Assembly: GCA_029007825.1 (NCBI GenBank)
Contig: JAQXIO010000034.1
Location: 1-64,000 of the forward strand
Reading direction: 5' to 3'
DNA: 64,000 bases
Source of the DNA: Bacteroidales bacterium
Lineage (GTDB): Bacteria; Bacteroidota; Bacteroidia; Bacteroidales; JAQXIO01
Part shown: positions 45,123 through 53,635 of the stretch, piece after piece
How the letters are laid out: the number at the start of each line of letters is the position of its first letter
How positions within the stretch are numbered: the stretch's first letter is position 1
Translations under genes and position numbers: made by a program
The notes under the pieces: generated by a model
Told to the model about the DNA's origin: nothing
Seen by the model: the letters and a program-made list of their open reading frames with translations, nothing else
Databases searched by the model: none

Positions 45123-46577
45123 TTAATTATCGGATAATATGGAATGTTCGGTGATGCCTTCCTTTCTGTACTGATCGAACAACTCGGGAGTTCCGCACAA
45201 TGTCAGTAATTGAATGAGTGCTACGTCATATTGGTAGAAAGCCTGCAGGTAACCGACTTTTACTTTCGATAGCATAAGCTGGGCATCGACCACTTCGGTA
45301 GATGTTGCCATTCCTTCCTTGAAAGCGTCTTCCCGGATGCGGAGCAACTCTTTAGTAAGCTCGAGAGATGATTCGAGAGCATTCATCTCTTCCAATGCTT
45401 TTTGCATTTGAGTATAGTATTTGTCTACTCCTACCTGGATATCGGTTTCTATTTTTTCTTTTGCCGTATCTACCGTTTTGGTAGTGATTTTGGCTTCTCT
45501 GATTTTACGCTCCCGGTTAAGTCCGTCGAAAAGAGTCCATTTAAAGCCGACTCCTAAAGTTGAGCGCGGTATCAGGTTACTCGGTACATTATAAGAATAA
45601 ATATTCTGGCGCGCAAGAAATGCAATTTCTGGAATATAGCCGGTACGTTCTATCTTTAAAGACTGTTCGGCCATCTTCTTTTTTGTATCGATTTGTTTTA
45701 GTATATAACTGTTGCTTTGTGCCAGCTCTTTAAAGTAAGAAGAAGTGGGTAACTCTTTTTTTGCAAAGAGGGGAGAGGTTGGGTTCAGGCTAAGCATACT
45801 GTCGATCGCCAGAGTAGATTTAAGAGCTTCCTCCGTAACAGTTACATCTTTTAGAGAACCGTTGTACTCCCGTAAAGCATCGTCCTTGCTTACCTGGGCA
45901 AAAAGACGTTCTGCCTTGTTTATCATGCCATTTTGTTCCAGTTTGACGGCATCCTCATAATGAAGAGATATTGTGTTGAAAGCCTCTTTACGGATATTGC
46001 ATACACTTTTCATTAATCTCAGTCCGAAGTAGCGCTCTACTAATTCTGATGTAGCGGCAGATGCTGTAATCTCACGGTTAAGTTCGGCAGAAGTTACCAT
46101 CTCTTTTCCAATTTTTCCCGCATGTATTCTCTTTCCTCCTGTGAAAACAGGCCAGACCAGTTCGGCATCGATTGTAGCAAAGTTTTGATCTACAAGAGGA
46201 AAGGTAAGTGTCGTACCCGCTAATTGTTGCCCGATTGGACCCAATATCGGAGCAAGGTCTGGAAATTGCTGTACTAAACCGTTGAGAGGTTCGGCAAGTC
46301 CGGATAAAGATTGTTTGACAGCAATATCATTCGATAAATAAGTGTATGCACCAGTTGCCATAATAGTGGGATACCAGAAGGCCTGCATACCTTGTTTCTG
46401 GCTTTTGGAAGTCTCTATTCCCTGCTCAGCTATTTTGATGGAATAGTTTTTTTCATACATCCGTACAATTGCATCTTCAAAACTTAATGAAGTAACGAGC
46501 TCTCCATTTTGAGATTGTAACGGAATACTTAAGCTTATGCTCAGAAATAGGGATAATACAGATTTTACATTACGCAT
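45123..46577 (-). CDS. TolC-family outer-membrane channel protein
   Basis: Outer-membrane efflux protein of about 484 residues. The signal peptide follows MRNVKSVLSLFLSI and ends near LQSQ. The chain has the two-fold repeat of helical hairpins and strands of TolC: SFEDAIVRMYEKNYSIKIAEQGIE at the start, VFTGGKR near 155, and the second-half counterparts LGVGFKWTLFDGLNRERKIREA. The frame is open 16 codons further upstream, but the upstream residues are charged and precede a normal signal peptide. The -7 box at 46623-46630 leaves about 40 bases before the ATG at 46577, so that start is chosen. Confidence 0.92.
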   Translation of the reverse strand: MRNVKSVLSLFLSISLSIPLQSQNGELVTSLSFEDAIVRMYEKNYSIKIAEQGIETSKSQKQGMQAFWYPTIMATGAYTYLSNDIAVKQSLSGLAEPLNGLVQQFPDLAPILGPIGQQLAGTTLTFPLVDQNFATIDAELVWPVFTGGKRIHAGKIGKEMVTSAELNREITASAATSELVERYFGLRLMKSVCNIRKEAFNTISLHYEDAVKLEQNGMINKAERLFAQVSKDDALREYNGSLKDVTVTEEALKSTLAIDSMLSLNPTSPLFAKKELPTSSYFKELAQSNSYILKQIDTKKKMAEQSLKIERTGYIPEIAFLARQNIYSYNVPSNLIPRSTLGVGFKWTLFDGLNRERKIREAKITTKTVDTAKEKIETDIQVGVDKYYTQMQKALEEMNALESSLELTKELLRIREDAFKEGMATSTEVVDAQLMLSKVKVGYLQAFYQYDVALIQLLTLCGTPELFDQYRKEGITEHSILSDN

Positions 46578-46622
46578 TACTCTCTGTTTAAAAATATTAA
46601 GCTTCTTCTTTCTTCTGTCTGG

Positions 46623-46654
46623 CAAAAATAGTGCAAGCCGAGTGCAGAAGCAAG
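46623..46654 (-). promoter_or_regulatory. promoter of the exporter operon
   Basis: On the minus strand TATTTTTG (46623-46630) is an exact -7 box. CTTG (46651-46654) is a one-mismatch -33 element with a 20-base spacer. The 10-bp sequence GCAAAAATAG at 46622-46631 recurs inverted at 46682-46691, upstream of the promoter, and may be an operator pair. A second exact -7 box lies at 46702-46709. Confidence 0.5.
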
Positions 46655-46762
46655 GTTTCTTGGTTATGCTGAGAGATCGGCCTATTTTTGCTCATTGGTG
46701 GCAAAGATAGGAAAATAGTTGGACTTATAGAATCTGTATATTTTAAGTCGTTGGTTTTAATT

Positions 46763-46796
46763 AAAAAAAGAGTTTTACATTGCAAAACTCTTTTTT
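46763..46796. terminator. terminator after the DUF1080 gene
   Basis: A 13-bp A/T-rich stem (46764-46776 with 46784-46796) around a 7-base loop, with T-runs on both strands. It lies about 15 bases after the stop of the minus-strand DUF1080 gene. Confidence 0.75.
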
Positions 46797-46810
46797 GTTG
46801 AAGATATATT

Positions 46811-47596
46811 TTAAAGTTCTCTTATCCAGATATTGCGGAATTTAACCGGATCGCCATGATCTTGTAACAAGATAGGGCCTCTTCCGTGCTCTTTGTATTT
46901 GGGGAATCCGATATAAGGAGTATCTCCTAAAATAATGGTATTATTTTGGATCAATACACCGTTGTGAAGAACGGTAATACGGGCGGGACTTTGTACAGAG
47001 CCGTCTTTTTTGAAGCGCGGAGCTGTATAAATGACATCGTAAACATTCCATTCTCCCGGTTTACGCATAGCATTTACTAAAGGAGCTGTTTGTTTGTAGA
47101 TACTGCCGGCCTGTCCGTTGGCATAAGTCTTGTTATTGTAGCAATCCAGAACTTGAAGTTCATAAATACCTTGCATGAAAATTCCGCTATTGCCGCGACC
47201 TTGGCTGTATTTTCCCGCTGTGTCGGTCGGAGCAGACCATTCTATATGTAATTGGAAATCTTCAAAGTCGTCTTTAGTTAAAATTTCTCCTTTTCCCTTC
47301 GTAACTTCGAAATACCCTTTTCCTAATTTCCAGTCGGCAGGTTTTCCATCTCTTTTCTGCCATTTGGAAAGATCCTTTCCGTCAAAAAGAATAATAGCAT
47401 CTGATGGAGCGGTAATAGCGGCATCCTTTGCAGGTTCGCCGGGTGTAACGATTCGGGGTTGCGGAGTCCAGAATTCACTCATCTCCGGTGTCATGGGAGG
47501 AGGGGTTGGATACTGTTCCTGGGCGTGTGTTCCTTGAAAAGCACATAATACTGTAACGGCTGCTGCGGCAGCAAATTTTTTATTTACGACTTTCAT
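46811..47596 (-). CDS. DUF1080 (3-keto-disaccharide hydrolase-like) secreted protein
   Basis: Secreted protein of 261 residues with a signal peptide ending near THAQ (residue 25) and a Pro-rich linker. The concanavalin-like DUF1080 domain runs from about 65 to the end: IILFDGKDLSKWQ, FEDFQLHIEWSAP, GNSGIFMQGIYELQVLD, GEWNVYDVIYTAPRF and PILLQDHGDPVKFRNIWIREL. Some members of this family hydrolyse 3-ketoglycosides; others are of unknown function. It begins 17 bases after queF and shares its orientation, which suggests co-transcription without an obvious functional link. Confidence 0.88.
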   Translation of the reverse strand: MKVVNKKFAAAAAVTVLCAFQGTHAQEQYPTPPPMTPEMSEFWTPQPRIVTPGEPAKDAAITAPSDAIILFDGKDLSKWQKRDGKPADWKLGKGYFEVTKGKGEILTKDDFEDFQLHIEWSAPTDTAGKYSQGRGNSGIFMQGIYELQVLDCYNNKTYANGQAGSIYKQTAPLVNAMRKPGEWNVYDVIYTAPRFKKDGSVQSPARITVLHNGVLIQNNTIILGDTPYIGFPKYKEHGRGPILLQDHGDPVKFRNIWIREL

Positions 47597-47613
47597 GGCG
47601 TAAGAATTAAAAT

Positions 47614-48075
47614 TTATTTGTTTAACGAATGATTTAATAATCGGTAATTAGCTATCTCTTCATATTTTGTTTCGGGCTCTCCGTAATTGCAAAACGGATA
47701 AATGGAGATACCACCCCTCGGTGTAAATATACCCTCTATCTCAATATATTTAGGACTCATTAGAGCAATCAGGTCTTTCATTATGATATTTACGCAATCT
47801 TCATGAAAAGCACCGTGATTCCTGAAACTGAAGAGATAAAGTTTCAGACTTTTGCTTTCGACCATTTTAATTCCCGGAAGATAACGGATGTGAATGGTCG
47901 CGAAATCCGGTTGTCCGGTAATAGGACATAAACTGGTAAACTCGGGACAGTTAAAATATACCCAATAGTCGTTTTCAGGATGAGGGTTTGTAAAACATTC
48001 TAAAACCTCGGGTGAATAAGATTGTTTATATTCGCTCTTTTTGCCAAGTAAAGTCAGTTCCTTTTCAGTTTGCAT
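47614..48075 (-). CDS. queF: preQ0 reductase (NADPH-dependent, short form)
   Basis: Cytoplasmic enzyme of 153 residues, the short B. subtilis-type QueF, that reduces 7-cyano-7-deazaguanine to preQ1 in queuosine synthesis. Cys50 and Asp57 in [11 protein letters not shown] are the catalytic nucleophile and proton donor. The ESKSLKLYL substrate motif (73-81) and the HGAFHED segment (87-93) are present. It is separated from queD and queE by about 6 kb, and queC is not in the window. An exact -7 box lies 30 bases upstream. Confidence 0.95.
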   Translation of the reverse strand: MQTEKELTLLGKKSEYKQSYSPEVLECFTNPHPENDYWVYFNCPEFTSLCPITGQPDFATIHIRYLPGIKMVESKSLKLYLFSFRNHGAFHEDCVNIIMKDLIALMSPKYIEIEGIFTPRGGISIYPFCNYGEPETKYEEIANYRLLNHSLNK

Positions 48076-48104
48076 AAGTTAATCGGTATGCTTAATGAAT
48101 CAAA

Positions 48105-48135
48105 CAAAGGTAATCATATTTTTCAGCATTTGAAA
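48105..48135 (-). promoter_or_regulatory. queF promoter
   Basis: On the minus strand TACCTTTG (48105-48112) is an exact -7 box and TTTC (48132-48135) a one-mismatch -33 element with a 19-base spacer. The leader is about 23 bases. No preQ1 riboswitch pattern was recognised in it. Confidence 0.5.
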
Positions 48136-48186
48136 AGACAGACGTTTAAGAAATAAAAAAAACAGATTGCGCAAAAAAAAGAAAAA

Positions 48187-48219
48187 TGTGCAATAGTAAG
48201 GAAGATATTTATACCTTTG
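48187..48219 (+). promoter_or_regulatory. promoter of the FadL-type porin gene
   Basis: TACCTTTG at 48212-48219 is an exact -7 box and TGTG at 48187-48190 a one-mismatch -33 element with a 21-base spacer. Its predicted start near 48226 excludes translation from the upstream in-frame start at 48217. Confidence 0.5.
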
Positions 48220-48261
48220 TCGCGATTTTATCAAAAAATTGAATTAACCAAAAAAGTTAGT

Positions 48262-49593
48262 ATGAAAAAAATTTTACTCACAACATTCTTGGTCGGCTGC
48301 TTTTCTATAGCCTTCTCGGAAGGTTATCAGGTCAATCTCCAGAGCACGAAGCAAGCTGCAATGGGACATGTCGGAACGGCTATGAAGCTTGGAGCGGAAA
48401 GTATGCATTTCAATCCTGCCGGATTGGTATTTATGGATAAGGCGGTCGATCTTTCTGCCGGTGCGTCGTTTATCTTTTCAAAGGTAGACTATACATCTGT
48501 CGATAAGAAATATTCCGCATCGACGGAAAGCAATCCAAGCACACCGCTCTATTTGTATGCTGGGTTTAAAATTTACGATAATTTGGCTGCCGGTATCAGT
48601 TTGACGAATCCTTACGGAAGTGGTTTGGTTTGGCCTGCGAACTGGAATGGAGCACATTTGGTACAGGATATATCTCTGAAAGTATTTTCTATTCAGCCTA
48701 CCGTGTCATATAAAATACTTGATCGTTTGAGTATTGGTGCCGGTTTGATGATTTATGCAGGAAATGTTTCAATCTCCAGAGCCCTCATTCCTGTAGGGTG
48801 GGGCACATTGGGTATGGTCCCGCAACTGCAACCTTTGGCTCAGGCATATCCGGGGGTGGTTCCTGCTCAGGCAGCTCTTACCGGAACAGCAAAGGTAGGT
48901 TTGGGTTATAATGTCGGTGTTATGTTTGACATAAATGACCAGTGGACGATTGGTGCTTCATATCGTTCGAAAGTCAAAATGAAAGTAGAGCAAGGTACCG
49001 CAGAGGTAAACTATGCCAATGAAACGATCAGACAGGCAATCAGTCCTTTGATGCCGAAACTTGATCAGGGTACATTCTCTGCATCGATGCCTATGCCTGC
49101 GAATTTGAATATAGGACTTTCTTATAAGCCTATCAACAAGTTGGTGTTATCGGCCGATTTTCAATATGTATTCTGGAAAGCATATAAAGAATTGAATATT
49201 GATTTTTCACCTGAAGAACTTAGCTCCAATAATATTTCGTCTGTAAAGAATTATTCGAATTCGTTTGCAGTACGTTTAGGTGGACAATATACGATAACAT
49301 CTCGTTTTGACGTACGTTTAGGTCTGTATTATGATAAGACGCCTGTAAACGATGAATATTATAATCCTGAAACCCCGGGAACGGATAAATTAGGATTTAC
49401 TACTGGATTCAGCTTTTGTCCTATCAGGAATTTCTCGATTGATGTTGCATTCTCTTATGTACACGGCTTGAAGAAGAATGATGTATCTTGCCCGGCTGGC
49501 AACAGCTTTGTATTACCCGGAAATGAATATTTTACCGGAGACTATAAGGCCAGAGCTTTTATCCCGGCTATAGGTTTATCTTATAAGTTTTAA
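48262..49593 (+). CDS. FadL/OmpP1/TodX-family outer-membrane transporter
   Basis: Outer-membrane beta-barrel of 443 residues with a signal peptide MKKILLTTFLVGCFSIAFSEG. The N-terminal plug region (QAAMGHVGTAMKLGAESMHFNPAGL) is the hallmark of the FadL family, which imports hydrophobic compounds such as long-chain fatty acids. Later strands include GLGYNVGVMFDINDQWTIGASYRS and a C-terminal aromatic ending (IGLSYKF). The ATG at 48262 is chosen because the in-frame codon at 48217 falls inside the promoter and the signal peptide begins here. Single-gene unit with its own terminator. Substrate not predictable. Confidence 0.9.
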   Translation: MKKILLTTFLVGCFSIAFSEGYQVNLQSTKQAAMGHVGTAMKLGAESMHFNPAGLVFMDKAVDLSAGASFIFSKVDYTSVDKKYSASTESNPSTPLYLYAGFKIYDNLAAGISLTNPYGSGLVWPANWNGAHLVQDISLKVFSIQPTVSYKILDRLSIGAGLMIYAGNVSISRALIPVGWGTLGMVPQLQPLAQAYPGVVPAQAALTGTAKVGLGYNVGVMFDINDQWTIGASYRSKVKMKVEQGTAEVNYANETIRQAISPLMPKLDQGTFSASMPMPANLNIGLSYKPINKLVLSADFQYVFWKAYKELNIDFSPEELSSNNISSVKNYSNSFAVRLGGQYTITSRFDVRLGLYYDKTPVNDEYYNPETPGTDKLGFTTGFSFCPIRNFSIDVAFSYVHGLKKNDVSCPAGNSFVLPGNEYFTGDYKARAFIPAIGLSYKF

Positions 49594-49610
49594 GATTTAG
49601 TACTAAAAAT

Positions 49611-49645
49611 AAAAAGGCCGCTTAATTTATTTGAGCGGCCTTTTT
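49611..49645. terminator. bidirectional terminator between convergent genes
   Basis: A perfect 12-bp stem AAAAAGGCCGCT/AGCGGCCTTTTT around an 11-base loop, T-rich on both strands. It serves the FadL-type gene and probably the convergent T9SS gene. Confidence 0.88.
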
Positions 49646-49665
49646 ATTCGTTTTAGATGCAATCT

Positions 49666-50976
49666 TTATTTTAATAAAAGGGGAATGTTACCTGTCTTTT
49701 CACCGGTTTTCCATAATAAAAAATAATATCCTTTCTGTAAGTCTGATATATTTATTGAGGAAGAGTTTCCGGTTATTGTTTTCTCAAAGGTAATAACGCC
49801 TGCTGCATTAATAATTTGTATGTTACACGATGTCTCTTGGTCAAATGATATATGAAGGACATCGGAACATGGATTCGGGTAAATTTGTATTGAAGATGTG
49901 AAATTGGTGAGATCGTTAATCCCAACATTAAATTGTTCGAAAGCACCGATATCGATCGTTCCGTCTTTACGGTGATTACCGTTTAAATCCAGGTTTTCAT
50001 CAGATACGAAGAAAGCGTCGTTACCTGCATCTACACAAGGAGACGCAGCCTGAAGATTCCAGTCGCTTTCCGGATCGATAAAAAGAGGTCCTTCGGCCAT
50101 ATACCCTCCATCGTTGGAGCCGTCGAGTTCAATTATATTATCACCGGATTCACATCCGTTGGTAGCGGCACAATAAGAAGCCTGAGCTTGGTCTTCGAGA
50201 TAAATTTGTACAGTACCGGAATAAGCATAGTAAGTAATATTACCCCATACGACAGAATTACCTACGAAAGAAGCACCCGTTGCAAAAATACCCTCTCCGT
50301 ATACTGTATTACTTTTAGTGCTGTTCTTAACGATAGAGCAATTGATAATTCTGGATGTCCCTTCACAATAAACGCCACCTCCTTTTACACTATTGTTATT
50401 TAGCAGTACATTGCCTGTAACAAGACAGTTTAGTAAACAAGAGTTCCCTTTTAAATAAGCACCTCCACCAGTTATTGCAGCTTCATTGTTACGGATAATA
50501 CATTCACTTAAAGTCATATTCGTGTTGAGCACGACCCCACCTCCGTCGATCGATCCGGCACCGTTGCAGATAACGAGGTTTTTCCAGATTGTAGGTGATG
50601 CAAGCTGTTCTTTTTGGTTGATAACCTGTATTTTCTTCTCTCCGCTCAAGATCGTGAGGTTTTCTCCTTTTCCAGCAAAGGAACGTTCCGATACATTTTT
50701 TTCATTTCCCGTAAATCCTCCTATCACATCGACTCCGTTTTGTGGATCCAGGGGGTGGCTCAATTTATATTCGCCTTTTGCAACCCATACTTCTGCATTT
50801 TTATCGGCTACATGTGTAGCTGCGGCATTGATTGCAGTTTGTATGTCCGTATATACAGGTTCTTTTCCGTTCCATGCAGTTGCATCGTTTGCTGTTTTTA
50901 CATAAAAAATATTCTGTGAAATAAGCGATTCGGAAAAACAGAATAAAATAAAAAATAGGGTAATGTTTTTCATCAT
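49666..50976 (-). CDS. secreted beta-helix protein with T9SS type A sorting domain
   Basis: Secreted protein of about 436 residues; the signal peptide ends near LISQN. The central part is a right-handed parallel beta-helix of the kind found in adhesins and polysaccharide-active proteins: repeated rungs such as IWKNLVICNGAGSIDGGGV, MTLSECIIRNNEAAITGGGAYL and NCLVTGN. A choice-of-anchor-like closing segment SPCVDAGNDAFF...DIGAFEQ follows. The last 80 residues are a type A sorting domain (IQIYPNPCSDVLHI). No catalytic residues could be assigned. The two adjacent ATGs at 50976 and 50973 are both possible; the upstream TTG at 50985 is unlikely. Confidence 0.8.
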   Translation of the reverse strand: MMKNITLFFILFCFSESLISQNIFYVKTANDATAWNGKEPVYTDIQTAINAAATHVADKNAEVWVAKGEYKLSHPLDPQNGVDVIGGFTGNEKNVSERSFAGKGENLTILSGEKKIQVINQKEQLASPTIWKNLVICNGAGSIDGGGVVLNTNMTLSECIIRNNEAAITGGGAYLKGNSCLLNCLVTGNVLLNNNSVKGGGVYCEGTSRIINCSIVKNSTKSNTVYGEGIFATGASFVGNSVVWGNITYYAYSGTVQIYLEDQAQASYCAATNGCESGDNIIELDGSNDGGYMAEGPLFIDPESDWNLQAASPCVDAGNDAFFVSDENLDLNGNHRKDGTIDIGAFEQFNVGINDLTNFTSSIQIYPNPCSDVLHISFDQETSCNIQIINAAGVITFEKTITGNSSSINISDLQKGYYFLLWKTGEKTGNIPLLLK

Positions 50977-51000
50977 GGTGTGCAAATCTTAGTTAATAAA

Positions 51001-51032
51001 ACAAGAAGTAAAGGGTACCCTTTACTTCTTGT
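51001..51032 (-). terminator. terminator of the glycogen operon (perfect 32-base palindrome)
   Basis: Both 16-base halves pair perfectly around GGGTACCC. On the minus strand it is followed by TTTTATT. It lies 18 bases after the glycogen phosphorylase stop. Confidence 0.85.
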
Positions 51033-51049
51033 GTGAGTTAATTAATGTT

Positions 51050-53620
51050 TTAAATATGAATCCATTTGACAAAAGCCAGATCCATCCGGTAAGGAGCATC
51101 CGGATGAACCGGGAATATCCGGAATGCGACTTTATATAGTCCCGGAGATTGCGGTTTATCTTTAATACCGAAAGTAACGATAGAACCTTCCTCTTTTTCC
51201 TTATTTAAACGACGGGCCGATTTGAATTTCAGTTCGTTGTTTTCGGTTTGGCAGGTTACTAAATCTACACCGATATCGCTTTTCAGAGCCTTTTTGTCAA
51301 TTATGACTTTTACGCTATACTCTTCTCCTATTATTATACCGTTTGCCGTTGGCATTCCGGCATTGCTCACACTGATTACCTCCATACTGTCCCAATGAGC
51401 GTTCACCTCTTCCTTCCATGCTGCCAGTTCTTTGGCTTTTTGGAAATTGTCGGTAGTTAGCTTTTGGTAACGTCCGGCCAGTTTTGTGTAAAATTTGCTG
51501 ATATAATCGTCCAGCATACGCTTAGTCGTATAATGAGGAGCAATATGAGCAATTGAATTTTTTATATACTGAATCCATTCCGGAGAATAACCTTTGCTGT
51601 TTTTCGCAAAATAAAGCGGAATAATTTCCCGTTCCAGAATAGCATAAATCGTGGCGGCATCCAGTTCATCCTGGAATTGTTGATTTTCGTAAGTACGCTT
51701 ATCCGTCAGAGCCCAACCGGCATCTTCACGATATCCTTCGTACCACCAGCCATCTAATACAGAGAAGTTAAGTACACCGTTCATTTCTGCTTTTTCCCCC
51801 GACGTACCCGAAGCTTCAAGCGGACGTGTGGGAGTATTCAGCCATACATCTACGCCGGAGATCAGGCGTTTTGCCAGTTGCATGTCATAATTTTCCAGGA
51901 AAATAATTTTGCCTAAAAACTCCGGTCGGCGCGAAATCTCTACGATATGTTTGATCAAACCTTGCCCGCCGCCGTCAGCAGGGTGAGCCTTCCCGGTAAA
52001 GAGGAATTGAACGGGATATTTTTCGTTGTTTACGATTTTTTCCAGACGTTCCAGATCCATAAAAAGTAAATGAGCACGTTTGTATGTAGCAAAACGGCGG
52101 CCGAATCCTATAATAAGAGCATTAGGATTGATGCTTTCCAATATGGAAACGACCTTACTCGGATCTCCCTGGTTCTTTATCCATTGGTTCTTGAATTTTC
52201 CGCTTATGTATTGTATTAATTTATTTTTTAGTCCCTCGCGAGTGCGCCAGATCTCTTCGTCTGGAACATCATAAATAGCTTCCCAGAGTTTTTCATTAGA
52301 TTGATCGTTGAAAAAATCCGCAGCGAAATGTTTCTGATAGAGCTTTTTCCATTCCGAAGCAGCCCATGTTGGCATGTGTACTCCGTTTGTTACATAGCTT
52401 ACATGCAATTCTTCCGGAAAATAACCTTTCCATACGGGAGCGAACATGCGTTGAGACACGAGACCATGCAATTTACTAACCCCATTCGCTTCCTGACAGG
52501 TATTCAAAGCGAATACACTCATGGAGAACTTTTCATTCGACCCGGGATTGGCACGTCCCATATCCATGAACTCCTGCCATGAAATTCCCAACTTTGCAGG
52601 GAAAGAACCCATATATTTCCCGAATAAGCCTTCGTCGAAATAGTCATGTCCAGCCGGTACAGGCGTATGCACAGTATAAAGAGATGAGGAGCGTACGACC
52701 TCCAGTGCCTGGTTGAACGTAAGTAAATCCTGTTGTATGAAATCCGTCAGACGTTGTACGTTAATCAATGCTGCGTGGCCCTCGTTGCAATGATATACTT
52801 GTTTTTTTATACCTAATCTGTTGAGAAGCAGAATTCCCCCTATGCCGAGCAGATACTCCTGTTTCATCCTGTTTTCCCAGTCCCCGCCGTATAACTGGTG
52901 TGTAATAGAACGGTCCCATTCGCTGTTAGACTCGATATCCGTATCCATCAGATAGAGGAATATACGTCCTACATTAACTCTCCATATCTTTGCATAAACG
53001 ATTCTGTCCGGATAAGGAACCTCTAAAATGAGGGGCTTGTCCGGATCTTGCGGATCCATTTCCTGGTCTATCGGAAGCTGTGAAAAATTTTGTGGTTCGT
53101 AGTTGGCAATCTGCTGGCCGTCCATTGAAAGGGTCTGGGTAAAATAGCCGTAACGATATAGGAACCCTACTGCAGTGAGATCGATATTGCAGTCGCTCGC
53201 TTCTTTTAAATAATCTCCCGCTAACACTCCTAAGCCGCCCGAGTAAATCTTCAATACGTTGCTGAGGCCGTATTCCATACTGAAATAAGCGATAGAAGGC
53301 TTTGTCGTATCGGGTGTAACGTCTTTATAATTTTTAAATTTCGTATAAACGTCGTTTAGGCGTTTTTCAAAATCTACATCGTCTCCTAATTTTTCGAGTT
53401 GTTCGTATGATAATGATTGGATAAGACTTACCGGATTGCCTGAGGTTGTCTTCCATAATTGAGGATTGATGCTTTCAAATAATTCTATGGCATCAGAATT
53501 CCATACCCACCATAGATTCTTTGCTATTTCCTCTAAATGAGCAATGCTTTTGGGTAATTTTGAATGAGCATTGATATCTGTCCAGACAGGATTATTCGTA
53601 TAATTTGTTCTTACTTTCAT
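51050..53620 (-). CDS. glgP: alpha-glucan (glycogen) phosphorylase, GT35
   Basis: Cytoplasmic enzyme of 856 residues that releases glucose 1-phosphate from glycogen. It is of the alpha-glucan phosphorylase subtype with an N-terminal DUF3417-like extension ([24 protein letters not shown]). The pyridoxal-phosphate lysine lies in [14 protein letters not shown] near residue 608, followed by [21 protein letters not shown] and [16 protein letters not shown] near residue 110-140 are also typical. It starts 15 bases after the glycogen synthase gene, so synthesis and breakdown enzymes are in one operon. Confidence 0.93.
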   Translation of the reverse strand: MKVRTNYTNNPVWTDINAHSKLPKSIAHLEEIAKNLWWVWNSDAIELFESINPQLWKTTSGNPVSLIQSLSYEQLEKLGDDVDFEKRLNDVYTKFKNYKDVTPDTTKPSIAYFSMEYGLSNVLKIYSGGLGVLAGDYLKEASDCNIDLTAVGFLYRYGYFTQTLSMDGQQIANYEPQNFSQLPIDQEMDPQDPDKPLILEVPYPDRIVYAKIWRVNVGRIFLYLMDTDIESNSEWDRSITHQLYGGDWENRMKQEYLLGIGGILLLNRLGIKKQVYHCNEGHAALINVQRLTDFIQQDLLTFNQALEVVRSSSLYTVHTPVPAGHDYFDEGLFGKYMGSFPAKLGISWQEFMDMGRANPGSNEKFSMSVFALNTCQEANGVSKLHGLVSQRMFAPVWKGYFPEELHVSYVTNGVHMPTWAASEWKKLYQKHFAADFFNDQSNEKLWEAIYDVPDEEIWRTREGLKNKLIQYISGKFKNQWIKNQGDPSKVVSILESINPNALIIGFGRRFATYKRAHLLFMDLERLEKIVNNEKYPVQFLFTGKAHPADGGGQGLIKHIVEISRRPEFLGKIIFLENYDMQLAKRLISGVDVWLNTPTRPLEASGTSGEKAEMNGVLNFSVLDGWWYEGYREDAGWALTDKRTYENQQFQDELDAATIYAILEREIIPLYFAKNSKGYSPEWIQYIKNSIAHIAPHYTTKRMLDDYISKFYTKLAGRYQKLTTDNFQKAKELAAWKEEVNAHWDSMEVISVSNAGMPTANGIIIGEEYSVKVIIDKKALKSDIGVDLVTCQTENNELKFKSARRLNKEKEEGSIVTFGIKDKPQSPGLYKVAFRIFPVHPDAPYRMDLAFVKWIHI

Positions 53621-53635
53621 AGAGTAATAAGTTTG

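Noticed and set aside
46597..46785. 62-residue minus-strand frame upstream of the TolC-like gene
   Set aside because: It spans the exporter promoter boxes and has no protein-like features.
47175..47537. 120-residue plus-strand frame opposite the DUF1080 gene
   Set aside because: Shadow of a conserved secreted protein; no independent signals.
48076..48104. preQ1 riboswitch upstream of queF
   Set aside because: The predicted leader is about 23 bases, too short, and no conserved core is visible.
50486..50905. 139-residue plus-strand frame opposite the beta-helix T9SS gene
   Set aside because: Antisense to a gene with clear signal peptide and sorting domain; no motif or promoter of its own.
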